A stretch of 64,000 nt of DNA. It comes from Verrucomicrobiota bacterium. GTDB taxonomy: Bacteria; Verrucomicrobiota; Verrucomicrobiia; Opitutales; Opitutaceae. Below the pieces are notes generated by a model, which saw only the letters and a list, made by a program, of their open reading frames with translations, ran no database searches and was not told where the DNA came from. Below, piece after piece: positions 34,865-43,585 of the stretch (positions are counted from its first letter, which is position 1; every line of letters starts with the position of its first letter). The position numbers and the translations under genes are program-made. The stretch lies in contig JACRKC010000001.1 in NCBI GenBank assembly GCA_016235555.1, positions 50,420 to 114,419 on the forward strand. Direction: 5' to 3'.

Positions 34865-35890
34865 ATGGCCACGACCCTCTTCACGCAAAACACCATCGCC
34901 CTTATCTGGGACTTCGACAAGACCTTAATCCCGGACTACATGCAGTCGCCGCTTTTCCGGCGCTACGGGATCGATGAGTCGACATTCTGGTCCGAGACCA
35001 ACGCACTGATGGAGCAATACCGCCGCCGCGGCTACACGCTCGCCGGCGAACTCGGTTACCTCAATCACCTGCTCACTTACGTGCAGGCCGGTCAGATGGC
35101 GGGCCTCAACAACCAGATTCTTCGGGAATGTGGCGCCGAGATCAAATTCTACCCCGGCCTGCCGGAGTTCTTCGAGCATGCCAAAGGCTTCGTCCAGGAG
35201 AAACCCAAATACGTCGAGCACGACATCTCACTCGAACACTATGTCGTGAGCACGGGCATCGCTCCGATGGTGCGCGGCAGCGCGATCGCCCGACACGTCG
35301 ACGGTATCTGGGCCTGCGAGTTCATCGAGAACCCGCTGCAGCCCGGCTTCCTCAAGCAGAAAGAACTTCCGATCGAGGCGCCCGCCGAAATCGCCCAGAT
35401 CGGCATGGTCATCGACAACACCGGCAAGACCCGCGCGATTTTCGAGATCAACAAGGGCTCGAACAAGAATCCAGCCATCGACGTGAACTCGAAAATGGCG
35501 GCCGAGGACCGCCGCGTGCCGCTGCAAAACATGATCTACATCGCCGATGGCCCCAGTGACGTGCCGAGCTTCTCGGTGGTCAAAGGTGGCGGTGGCCGCG
35601 CCTACGCCGTCTACAACCCCGCCAAATCCGCCGAGTTCGAACAAAATGACCGCCTGCTTCAGTCTGGCCGCATCCACGGCTACGGCCCCGCCGACTACAC
35701 CGCAGGCAGCAGCACGACGCAGTGGCTTCGCCTGCACATTCATCAAATCTGCGACCGTATTGTCGCCGACCGCGAAGCCGCCGTTGCCGCCAAGGCCACC
35801 AGACCGCCGCGCCACCTCAACGCCTCGCCCGAGGAGGAGGCCGCTCGCCGGGCGACCAAGGTGCCGAAGCAGGCTTCTTTCTTGGAATAG
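34865..35890 (+). CDS. HAD-superfamily hydrolase
   Basis: A 341-residue cytosolic protein. HAD motif I is DFDKT at 16-20 with the nucleophile D16 and acid/base D18. Motif IV is DGPSD at 228-232. The long cap between them (about 25-150) is helical. Members are phosphatases of small metabolites or phosphoproteins; no substrate is indicated. The C-terminal 40 residues are charged and probably flexible. It is divergent from prfA and is followed by a strong terminator. Confidence 0.83.
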   Translation: MATTLFTQNTIALIWDFDKTLIPDYMQSPLFRRYGIDESTFWSETNALMEQYRRRGYTLAGELGYLNHLLTYVQAGQMAGLNNQILRECGAEIKFYPGLPEFFEHAKGFVQEKPKYVEHDISLEHYVVSTGIAPMVRGSAIARHVDGIWACEFIENPLQPGFLKQKELPIEAPAEIAQIGMVIDNTGKTRAIFEINKGSNKNPAIDVNSKMAAEDRRVPLQNMIYIADGPSDVPSFSVVKGGGGRAYAVYNPAKSAEFEQNDRLLQSGRIHGYGPADYTAGSSTTQWLRLHIHQICDRIVADREAAVAAKATRPPRHLNASPEEEAARRATKVPKQASFLE

Positions 35891-35913
35891 CCCCGAAAAC
35901 CAAGTTTCCGCCC

Positions 35914-35948
35914 CAAAAAAAACGCCGGCCTCGTGGCCGGCGTTTTGC
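35914..35948. terminator. Bidirectional rho-independent terminator
   Basis: AACGCCGGCC (35921-35930) and GGCCGGCGTT (35935-35944) form a 10-bp perfect stem with TCGT loop. T residues follow on the plus strand and a run of A precedes it, which is a T run on the minus strand. It ends both the HAD gene and the convergent Ala-rich gene. Confidence 0.92.
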
Positions 35949-35968
35949 ATAAAGAGTCAGTTTCGAAC

Positions 35969-37174
35969 TCAGGTCGAACGGCTCACGATACCCGGGTCGA
36001 TGACCGGTGTCGGGGGAGTCACGACCACTGCCGCAGGCGGCGGCGGCGGCGCGACAACGGCACCGGCGGCGGCCTGACTTGCCGTGTTGACCGCGTTGTT
36101 AACCGCCGTTGTGGCCGTGTTGGCCGCAGTCTGGGCGGCCGTAGTTGCGGCGGTGCCAGCCGTCGTCGTCGCAGCCTGGACCGTCGTCGGCGCCGTCACT
36201 CCGGAAACCGTGCCGACCGAAGAGAGTGCAGCCTGAGCCTGCGCCGGGGCAACCGCATTCACGGCCGCCACCACGGCGGCAGCCACGGCGTTTTGCGCCT
36301 GCGTCCCGCCGGTCGAATTAGCAACGGCCGAGTTGGCGGCGGCTGTCACCTGAGTCGGTGCGGCCACCGCGACAGCCGCGACTACCGCTGCAGCCGCGCC
36401 GGCGGTTGAGGTGTTGCTCACCACGGTGCTCACCGCAGTCGTCACCAAAGTCGGCGCCGCGGCCGCGATGGCCGTGTTGTTGGTAGCCACCTGGGCGACA
36501 GCGGCGACCACCGCAGCGGCATTCGCCGTCGAAGCCGCAGTCGTCGAACCACTCGCCGACGCCGAAGCAACGACACCTTGGACCGCACCCTGCGCAACCG
36601 AGGCCGCGGCGGCTGCCGTGACTCCTGAGCCCGGCGTGTTCACGGCTGCGGCGACGGCCGTGACCACGGCGGCAGCGGCGGCCGGAACACTGGTCGCAAC
36701 CGCTTGGGCAACCTGCGCTGCAGTCGAACCAGAGGCGTTGGTCGCAACCGCTGCTACGACGGCGGTCGTGACCGAAGCAATCGCCTGGGTGGCATTGGCC
36801 ACCGATGAATTACTCGCAAGCGCGCCCGCAACGTTCTGCGCGACGATTGCAGCGGCGGCCGGAACCGTCTTCGCCACTGCGGCGGCCACGCTGGCCGCCT
36901 GCGCCGGCACCGCATTGGTCACCGCAACCGCAATGACCGCAGCCTGCGCGGGCTGAGCGGCGGCACCAGCGGAGGATGCCGCTGCTGCCGCGGCAGGTGT
37001 CGCTGTAGCGATGGCGGTAACGGCCGCGGTGACCGTTTCCCCACTCGTGCCAGCGGCGGCGGCGGCGATTCGAGCCTTCTGAGCATCCGTGAGCTCGACT
37101 TGCGCAGTTTGTGCGAAGGCGACAGTTCCAAACAGGCTCAAGAGAGCCGAGAGGAGTAGTGGGCGAATTTTCAT
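35969..37174 (-). CDS. Secreted Ala/Val/Thr-rich low-complexity protein with C-terminal IDPxIVSRS tag
   Basis: A 401-residue exported protein (signal peptide RPLLLSALLSLFGTVAFA, cleavage after about residue 21). A short region follows (VELTDAQKARIAAAAAG), then about 330 residues made almost entirely of Ala, Val, Thr, Ser and Asn in degenerate helical units. Near the end is a Pro-rich linker (APPPPPAAVVVTPPTP), then the tail VIDPGIVSRST. The same tail type occurs in the adjacent FecR-domain protein. No known domain. The composition suggests a long amphipathic or beta-helical extracellular filament or adhesin, which is inference. Confidence 0.72.
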   Translation of the reverse strand: MKIRPLLLSALLSLFGTVAFAQTAQVELTDAQKARIAAAAAGTSGETVTAAVTAIATATPAAAAAASSAGAAAQPAQAAVIAVAVTNAVPAQAASVAAAVAKTVPAAAAIVAQNVAGALASNSSVANATQAIASVTTAVVAAVATNASGSTAAQVAQAVATSVPAAAAAVVTAVAAAVNTPGSGVTAAAAASVAQGAVQGVVASASASGSTTAASTANAAAVVAAVAQVATNNTAIAAAAPTLVTTAVSTVVSNTSTAGAAAAVVAAVAVAAPTQVTAAANSAVANSTGGTQAQNAVAAAVVAAVNAVAPAQAQAALSSVGTVSGVTAPTTVQAATTTAGTAATTAAQTAANTATTAVNNAVNTASQAAAGAVVAPPPPPAAVVVTPPTPVIDPGIVSRST

Positions 37175-37357
37175 AGGATAGATTTTGTTCAGGAAAGAGA
37201 CTGCACGCATCGATGAAGCATTCTCTGTCCGGAATCAAGGCCTTTTCGTGTTGTTTTACCACGCTAGCGACCGGGCAATCGCAACTTGCACCGTGGCGCA
37301 AATCAGCGGCGGCGTGAAAGTCCGCAGAACAAAGCCGTTCGGCCCATCACGTCGCCA

Positions 37358-37396
37358 CCTGAAAAAGTAAAAAGCGCCGGCAGTCGCAGCCGGCGC
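37358..37396 (-). terminator. Terminator after the FecR-domain gene
   Basis: GCGCCGGC (37374-37381) and GCCGGCGC (37389-37396) form a perfect 8-bp stem with a 7-nt loop. On the minus strand the stem is followed by TTTTTACTTTTTC. It lies 36 bp beyond the stop of the FecR gene and upstream of the Ala-rich gene, so the two are transcribed separately or with partial read-through. Confidence 0.88.
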
Positions 37397-37432
37397 CTTG
37401 ATATCTAAAGCGTAATCCGGGGAAGTGCCCTG

Positions 37433-38863
37433 CTAATTCGAACGGCTGACGATCGCCGGATCGATCGCCGTCGTTGGCGTCGTAGTGGCCGGGGTGGTGG
37501 TCGAGGTTGTCGCTTGACCGCCGGGGGTCGCGGCCACGGCGGCAGAACCCGTGACTGTCGTGGTATTGACCGTGGCCGTGACGCCGGTCCCGGCCAGCGA
37601 CGATGTCGCACCGGTGTTCGCGCCGGTGGTCGCGCCGGTCGAAGCGGCTGTCGCCGCGACAGAGGACGAAACACCTGCCCTCGTCGCCACGGCAGCAGTG
37701 CCGGCGGCGGCACCCTGCGCCGAACCCGTTGCAGCGCCGCTCGCGATGGTGCTCGACAGCGAGGCGGTGTTCACCGTAGCGGAGCCAGCGGTGGCAGCCT
37801 GCGAGAGCTGGCTGACCAGGTTGGCGGTGTTGGCATTGGCCGTCTGTTGGGCGGCGGTGCTCGCGGCTTGCTGAACGGCCGCGGCTTTGTCACTCGCATT
37901 GCTGATGGTCGTCGTGCTCGTCTGGGATGCGGCACTCGAAGCCGCCTGGGCCGTGATGCCTTGCGCGGCGGCGCTGGTCACTTGCGAAGCGACATTTTGG
38001 ACGTTGCCACCGGAGTCGGCCGCAGTCTTGACCGCTTCGGTAACGATGCTCTTCGCGATGTTGGTTGCGGTAGTGACGTTATTGCCCGACGCCGCAGTCG
38101 CAGCGGCCGTCGCCGTCGTGACGACAGCCGCGAGGTTCAAGCTGCTGCCCGCTGCTTGGGAAGCGACGGTCACGGTCTTCACGGTTTCCGCCAGGTTCGT
38201 CGAGCTGCCGGTGGTGGCGGCGGCCACGGCCACAGCGGTCACCGCCGCGGTGGCGACAACCGTCGCATCGACGCCGACAGCCGCCGAGAGCTGGACCGGC
38301 GCCGAGGGAACACCACTCGCCTGCGAAACAGTCACCTGCCCGCTGCCAATCTGGACCGGCGTGCCAAAGCCGCCGCCGGGCAGCACCGGCGTGACGACGA
38401 CGGTGCCGCCAAACGTGGCCACTTGATACGTGCTGCCTTGAACCTTCACGGTATACACCGTGCCTTTGGCGGCGGCCACGCCCCGCGGAGTGCGCACCGC
38501 GAACTTGTAATTTTGATTCGGCTCGATCTGGGCGACGAGGTCGCCACCGCCGCCCGCGGTCAGGTCCAGCATGGCATCATTGGCCTGAATGGACTCAACC
38601 TGCGCTTTGCTGTTCGGCTTGAGCGTGGCGATCACCCCGAGGTAAGGCTGGTAATAAATGTCCACGCCGGCTCCGGCAACCAACATATCGCCAACGTGGA
38701 TCGCCATTCCTTCGGCCGCCGGAAGCGTCGCGCCGCCGCGGGTCACGGAAGCATTGGCCTGATTGCCGATCAGTTTGATGATCTTTGAGTCCTGTGCAGC
38801 CGCGCCGGCCGCAAGGAGCATCGAGAGCGCTGCAAACACAAAAAAACCAAGTGCTTTTTTCAT
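37433..38863 (-). CDS. Secreted FecR-domain protein with Ala/Thr-rich region and IDPxIVSRS tag
   Basis: A 476-residue protein with a signal peptide (KKALGFFVFAALSMLLAAG). A FecR-like domain covers about 40-155, with GMAIHVGDMLVAGAG, LKPNSKAQVES and VRTPRGVAAAKGTVYTVKV. This fold is found in periplasmic regulators and in surface proteins. The remaining 300 residues are Ala/Thr/Ser-rich and degenerate, ending in the Thr/Pro linker and AIDPAIVSRSN. It shares the tail with the next minus-strand gene. Its upstream neighbour on the same strand is a CHASE2 cyclase, a pairing also known in other bacteria. Confidence 0.78.
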   Translation of the reverse strand: MKKALGFFVFAALSMLLAAGAAAQDSKIIKLIGNQANASVTRGGATLPAAEGMAIHVGDMLVAGAGVDIYYQPYLGVIATLKPNSKAQVESIQANDAMLDLTAGGGGDLVAQIEPNQNYKFAVRTPRGVAAAKGTVYTVKVQGSTYQVATFGGTVVVTPVLPGGGFGTPVQIGSGQVTVSQASGVPSAPVQLSAAVGVDATVVATAAVTAVAVAAATTGSSTNLAETVKTVTVASQAAGSSLNLAAVVTTATAAATAASGNNVTTATNIAKSIVTEAVKTAADSGGNVQNVASQVTSAAAQGITAQAASSAASQTSTTTISNASDKAAAVQQAASTAAQQTANANTANLVSQLSQAATAGSATVNTASLSSTIASGAATGSAQGAAAGTAAVATRAGVSSSVAATAASTGATTGANTGATSSLAGTGVTATVNTTTVTGSAAVAATPGGQATTSTTTPATTTPTTAIDPAIVSRSN

Positions 38864-39004
38864 AGGTGCGGATGAGATCACGGGAGGGCGGATTTCGCCC
38901 AGAGACCCCGGCATGGTGCGGCCGATGGCGGGAGACTCAAGCCGCTAATCGCCTTCGCATTCGAACGGTTCCGAGGCCCGAGCCGCCTCTCTCCGGCGCG
39001 CGCC

Positions 39005-41215
39005 TTACTTTTCCGACATCTTGAAGACCCCGTCCCAATCGGCCGGGGGCGGATCGGACCGCGCGGCGCCCGCCAGTTCCAGATAGATGATCGACGGGTT
39101 GCTGGATACTCCACCATCCCGCGTCGGTTGATACGGTTCGCATTCGCGGCTTCGCTCGAAGCAGGCAATCGCGCCATCCCAGTCGCGCGCGTAATAGCGG
39201 TCGAGCCCCGCGGCGAAGGTCGTGATGCACTCCCGCATCGAAAGCGTCGCCTCGTCGGCGAAGGCGAACACTTCGAAAAGCGGGACGGCCTGCGTGCGCC
39301 CCTTCACCACGATGCGACCGAGTGGCCGGAAGAGAATGCGTCCGGGCGCATGTTGCTCGCACGCCAGTCTGGTCGAGTCCGTCACCATGATAAACACGCC
39401 CCACTGTTTCGCTCCGCTCTCCATGCGCGCGGCCAGGTTCACGTTGTCGCCGGTCATGGTGTAATTGAACCGCGAGCGGCTGCCCATGTTGCCGATGACG
39501 GCGCTGCCGGTGTTCAGCCCGATGCGCGAGCGCATGTGGCGGACTCCGTCAGGCCAACGCTCACCCTCCTCGCGCCATTTCGCGCGGAGATTGCCCAAGG
39601 CGGCCTGGACGCGCAGCGCACTCGCGCAGGCGCGATAGGCATGGTCCCGCAGCGGCAGGGGCGCGCCATACATCGCGACGATCGCATCGCCGATGTATTT
39701 GTCCAGCGTGCCCCCCTCCTGCTGCACGATGTCGGTGCACGCAGTGAGGTAGTCGTTGAGCAGATCGACGAGCTGTTTCGCGGGGAGTTTTTCGGAAAAC
39801 GTGGAGTAGCCCTGGATGTCGCTGAAGAACGCCGTGATCTCCTCCTCGTGGCCGCCCAGTTGCGGCGCCACGCCGGAAGCCGCCATCCGGTTGACCAGCG
39901 CCGGCGCGAGGTAGTTGCCAAACATCCCCTTGATCTGCTCCTTGGCGCGCTGCTCCGCGAGCACCCGCCGGCCGACGGAGAACGCGTGCGTCGCCAGGAA
40001 GCCCAGCACCGGCCACGCAAACGGCACCCACAGGCTCCACTGGAACCAGCACAGGCTGGCGGCCAGGCCGAAAATCAGCGGCAGGCCGAGGGCCGCGAGC
40101 ACCTGCTGCCGGAATAATCGCCGCTCCAGAAACACGATGCTCGCCGCGGTGAGGGCCAGCCCGCCCAGCCAGATCGGCCACGGCGACGCATGGCGCGCGA
40201 AGTCGTCGTTGAGCACGTTTTCCAGGACGTTGGCGTGGACGAGCACGAGCGGAGTGAGCGCGGAAAACGGCGACGGTCCGAAATCCGCCAGTCCGTCGGC
40301 CGTCTGCCCGATCAGCGCGATCCGCCCGGTCAGCTCCGGCACGGGCACGTCTTTCTTGTCGACGAAGCGCGCCTTGAGAAAGGCGAAGGTCTCGGCATAG
40401 CCGCTGGTGCGAAACCCGCCGAGCGCATGGCGGTAGTTGATCAGATAGCCCCCCGTCGCATCGATCGGGATGCGGCGGCTGACGAAGCTGTTGGCGATCA
40501 CCACCGCATCGCCGAGCTTCACTTCGATCTGCTCCGGCTCCACGTGCCAGTGATAGAGGAGACTCCGCAGCGCGAGCGTCGGATAGACCTGGTCGCCGAT
40601 CCGCACCACCAGCGGGGCGACCCGGCGCACACCGTCCGGACCCGGCGGCGTATCGACAAATCCGATGTCGGCCAGCTCTCCGAGCAGGCCCCGCGGCACC
40701 GACATCGTCGCAGCGCCCGGAATCGCCGCGCGGTCACCGCTCACCCGCGCGAGCGGTCGCAATTTCATCCGGCCGGCCGCCTCGGCCCCGGGCTTCAAGC
40801 CGAGATCGGCGTCGGCCCGATTGCCGCCCAGCACGGTCGCCACGCCGCTGCGGCGGATTCCCTCCGCCAACGCCGCGTCCTGCTCCACCGGATCGTCAAA
40901 CAGGATATCCCACGCGACCACACTCGGTTTTACCTGGCCCATGAGCCGCATGAAATTCCCATGCACACGGCGGTCCCACGGCCACCGGCCGAAGCCTTTC
41001 GGCGCCTGCTCCAGGCTGGGCTGATCGATGCCCACGAGCACGACGTCGTCGCGCGGCTGGGTCGGAAACCACTGCGTGCGCCAGCGGGTGCGCAGATCAA
41101 GGGTGGAGTTCTCCAGCGACTGGAACCAGTCGGTTTGCGCAAAGCCCAGCGCCAGTGCGAAGCACACGAGGGGCGCCAAAACATCGGCTGGGGACATCGC
41201 GCGGCGTGGCTTCAT
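39005..41215 (-). CDS. CHASE2-domain adenylate/guanylate cyclase
   Basis: A 736-residue membrane protein. An N-terminal helix (about 8-26) leads into an extracytoplasmic CHASE2 sensor (about 30-340), followed by about three helices (345-430) and a class III cyclase domain (about 455-640). Metal ligands D466 (FFSDIQGYS) and D510 (YIGDAIVAM) are present, with the Lys of DKYIGD kept and GDNVNLAARMES downstream. It probably makes cAMP or cGMP in response to an envelope signal. A further C-terminal helical extension (CITTFAAGLDRYYARDWDGA) resembles a TPR unit. The start at 41215 begins the first helix. Confidence 0.87.
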   Translation of the reverse strand: MKPRRAMSPADVLAPLVCFALALGFAQTDWFQSLENSTLDLRTRWRTQWFPTQPRDDVVLVGIDQPSLEQAPKGFGRWPWDRRVHGNFMRLMGQVKPSVVAWDILFDDPVEQDAALAEGIRRSGVATVLGGNRADADLGLKPGAEAAGRMKLRPLARVSGDRAAIPGAATMSVPRGLLGELADIGFVDTPPGPDGVRRVAPLVVRIGDQVYPTLALRSLLYHWHVEPEQIEVKLGDAVVIANSFVSRRIPIDATGGYLINYRHALGGFRTSGYAETFAFLKARFVDKKDVPVPELTGRIALIGQTADGLADFGPSPFSALTPLVLVHANVLENVLNDDFARHASPWPIWLGGLALTAASIVFLERRLFRQQVLAALGLPLIFGLAASLCWFQWSLWVPFAWPVLGFLATHAFSVGRRVLAEQRAKEQIKGMFGNYLAPALVNRMAASGVAPQLGGHEEEITAFFSDIQGYSTFSEKLPAKQLVDLLNDYLTACTDIVQQEGGTLDKYIGDAIVAMYGAPLPLRDHAYRACASALRVQAALGNLRAKWREEGERWPDGVRHMRSRIGLNTGSAVIGNMGSRSRFNYTMTGDNVNLAARMESGAKQWGVFIMVTDSTRLACEQHAPGRILFRPLGRIVVKGRTQAVPLFEVFAFADEATLSMRECITTFAAGLDRYYARDWDGAIACFERSRECEPYQPTRDGGVSSNPSIIYLELAGAARSDPPPADWDGVFKMSEK

Positions 41216-41479
41216 GCCCGGACGAGCTTGCGCAATCGCCTGGAATGACCAAGGCGAAATTCGCCTCGTCGCCGCGGCCGGTGCAGTTTTCCGGGGGGAT
41301 GCACCCATCGTTCCCGCGTAGCCCAGCGCGCTCGCAAGCGAGCTTGCCTCGCAGTTCCGCAACCAAACCGGAAAGCCGTGCCGCGGCCGCAGCCAAGCGG
41401 CGCCACTGGAGCGGCTCTTCCGAAAATCGCCCTGCCACCCGCGCGGCGCCCACGGGCCTCCTTGTCGAGCGGACCGGTC

Positions 41480-41935
41480 TTACCTGCCCTCGGCCAGCAC
41501 CGCGGCGAGATTCGCCACCCGCTCGGCATAATAACGCGCCGCCCGCGGCGAGTTGCCGCGGATCGCGGCCTCGAGCCCGCCATTCCACGCCAGCCCGATC
41601 GCATACGGCGTCGCCGGCCGGCCGGCGCGCTCGAGGTTGAGGCGCAGCCATTCGTAGTGCTTCACCGCCACCTCGTCCGACATCGCCCGGTCAAGCGCGT
41701 GCACAAACGGCGCCGCCGTGTGCATGCGCCACGTCTGCTGGCGGAACTGATACGCGCCGAGCTCGCCGCGCGGGCCGGGACGCGTGAGATTGCGGGGGTT
41801 TTCCAGCTGGTGAATCGCCTCGAGCGTCGCCGCACGCGTATTCGCACGCGCGGTCGCGATGGAGAGCACAAGCGCCACGACGACCCAGAGGAGGAGCCGC
41901 ACGTAGAGCCGGATGGTTTGTTGGTTGGTGTTCAC
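41480..41935 (-). CDS. Small lysozyme/transglycosylase-like exported protein
   Basis: A 151-residue protein with one hydrophobic N-terminal segment (LYVRLLLWVVVALVLSIATARA). The mature part resembles a short SLT-type lysozyme fold: a Glu in IHQLENPRN, then GPRGELGAYQFRQQTWRMH, and AIGLAWNGGLEA near the end. Peptidoglycan cleavage is possible but not proven, as it is shorter than standard transglycosylases. Start GTG 41935 gives a clean signal; a further GTG at 41998 would add 21 residues. It lies upstream of the cyclase gene on the same strand with 264 bp between. Confidence 0.6.
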   Translation of the reverse strand: MNTNQQTIRLYVRLLLWVVVALVLSIATARANTRAATLEAIHQLENPRNLTRPGPRGELGAYQFRQQTWRMHTAAPFVHALDRAMSDEVAVKHYEWLRLNLERAGRPATPYAIGLAWNGGLEAAIRGNSPRAARYYAERVANLAAVLAEGR

Positions 41936-42268
41936 GGAAAAAACGGACCGCGCATGAAAGGGGCCGTTCTCCTTCCAACCAGAAATAAAGTTGCTCACAA
42001 AACGGAACCCGCGGCGCCGTGCATTTTGCAGCCCTCATCATCGGTTTCACCGCTAACAGGTTAGCCCGTCGCGCACCGCGACCATAAGGCCTCTGACTGG
42101 CTGTGTCGCCAGGATTTGGTGACGTTTTCCCATGGCTTCACCGCGCTCTCCCGATATCGGACTCGCGCCCGCACAAGTCCCTCGGTGCCACCATTCCCCG
42201 CGCCGGGGATTCGTCCCCAACGCCGCGGCTTGCACTGCATCACACCTCCCGCATCGTCGCGGCACCCC
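41936..42268. other. 333-bp divergent intergenic region
   Basis: It lies between the lysozyme-like gene (minus) and the ThuA gene (plus). No clear gene, terminator or REP-type repeat was seen. Open frames that cross it lack domain sequence. It must hold promoters for both genes, but no convincing -35/-10 pair was recognised. Confidence 0.4.
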
Positions 42269-43024
42269 ATGCACTCGCTTCGCCCCCGTCTCCTCGCCGG
42301 CGCCACGTTCGCGCTCGCTCTGATTGGTTTCTCCTCTGCCGCCGACACGCCTCCGCTGCGCGCGCTGCTCGTCACCGGCGGCTGCTGTCACGATTACGAC
42401 CTCCAGGCCAGAGTGCTCACCACCGCTGCGAGCAAGGCCGCGCCCGTCACGTGGACCATCGTCAATGAAGGCGGCAAAGGCACCCGCGCGCAGATTCCGC
42501 TCTACGACAACCCCGACTGGGCCAGACCCTACGATGTGATCGTCCACAACGAGTGTTTCGCCGACACCAACGACCCCGTCTACATCCGCAAGATCACCGC
42601 CGCCCACCGGGCCGGCCGCAAACCCGCCGTGGTGATCCATTGCGCGATGCACTCCTACCGCGCGGCGACGATCGACGACTGGCGCGAGTTCCTCGGCGTG
42701 ACCAGTCGCCGCCACGACCACCAAAGTCAGTATCCCGTTCGCGTGGTCGCCGGCGATCACGCGGCGCTGCGCGGCTTCCCGGTGGCGTGGACGACGCCCA
42801 TGGACGAACTCTACGTGATCGAAAAACTCTGGCCCACCGCGAAAACACTCGCCGTGTCCAAGAGCGAGAAGGACGGCAACGACTACCCCGTCATCTGGGT
42901 CAACGACTATCATGGCGCCCGCGTCTTCGGCACCACCTACGGTCACAGCAACGCCACCTGGCACGATGCCGTGTTCGTCGACTACGTCGTCCGCGGCCTG
43001 CTCTGGGCCGCCGGACGCGACTGA
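42269..43024 (+). CDS. Secreted ThuA-domain protein
   Basis: A 251-residue exported protein (signal peptide LLAGATFALALIGFSSA). The class I glutamine-amidotransferase-like ThuA fold is indicated by ALLVTGGCCHDYD, VIHCAMHSYR and GHSNATWHDAVF near the C-terminus. ThuA proteins are linked to trehalose and other sugar utilisation, but most exported members in this phylum are uncharacterised. The ATG at 42269 is chosen because it starts the signal peptide. It converges on the Nudix gene with a 7-bp gap. Confidence 0.83.
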   Translation: MHSLRPRLLAGATFALALIGFSSAADTPPLRALLVTGGCCHDYDLQARVLTTAASKAAPVTWTIVNEGGKGTRAQIPLYDNPDWARPYDVIVHNECFADTNDPVYIRKITAAHRAGRKPAVVIHCAMHSYRAATIDDWREFLGVTSRRHDHQSQYPVRVVAGDHAALRGFPVAWTTPMDELYVIEKLWPTAKTLAVSKSEKDGNDYPVIWVNDYHGARVFGTTYGHSNATWHDAVFVDYVVRGLLWAAGRD

Positions 43025-43031
43025 TCACGCC

Positions 43032-43580
43032 CTAGCCGGACGCGAGCGTCTTCCGCACCATCCGGGCCATCGATTCCTCGGGGTTGAGCGCAGTCACCCG
43101 CGTCATCTCCACCCACGCGAGGTCTTTCGATTCGCTTGAAATGATCAGCGGCTCGTCCGGGTCCGCCTCGATCATGAACCGCAGATCGAGGTGATAGTGC
43201 TCCGGTTCGGTCTTGCGCGCCGGGATCAGATGCCGGTCGCAATCGAAAATCTCCGCACTCACCGCGCGCAGCCGCGTCAACCCGCTTTCCTCGCGCGCCT
43301 CGCGCAACGCCACCGCCAGCAGATCGCCGTCGCCGTCCGCGTGCCCGCCGAGCTGCAGCCATTTGTCGAGCTTGTGATGATGCGTGAGCAGCGTCCGCCG
43401 CCGGTCCGGGCTCACGATCCACGCCGATCCGGTCAAATGTCCGGGCGCACACGACCGCAGCAGGCAGTCCGCGTGCGCCTCGGCAAAGCGGATGATCTCC
43501 GCCGCCATCGCCGCCTCGTGGCCATCGAGCGCTCTCGCCGCGTGCGCCCGCAACAGTCTCAACGCCGCCGCGCGGTGCAT
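43032..43580 (-). CDS. Nudix hydrolase
   Basis: A 182-residue enzyme. The Nudix box GHADGDGDLLAVALREAREESGL is conserved in its Gly, Glu, Arg-Glu and Glu-Glu positions. An N-terminal helical region (HRAAALRLLRAHAARALDG) precedes it. Such proteins hydrolyse nucleoside diphosphates linked to other moieties, and the substrate is not predictable. The start at 43580 lies 5 bp after the stop of the LOG gene, so they form a pair that may handle nucleotides together. Confidence 0.85.
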   Translation of the reverse strand: MHRAAALRLLRAHAARALDGHEAAMAAEIIRFAEAHADCLLRSCAPGHLTGSAWIVSPDRRRTLLTHHHKLDKWLQLGGHADGDGDLLAVALREAREESGLTRLRAVSAEIFDCDRHLIPARKTEPEHYHLDLRFMIEADPDEPLIISSESKDLAWVEMTRVTALNPEESMARMVRKTLASG

Positions 43581-43585
43581 GGCGC

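Noticed and set aside
36411..37874. Plus-strand Ala/Val-rich open frames opposite the Ala-rich genes
   Set aside because: The minus frames have signal peptides, a FecR domain and the shared C-terminal tag; the plus ones are mirror images of the repeats.
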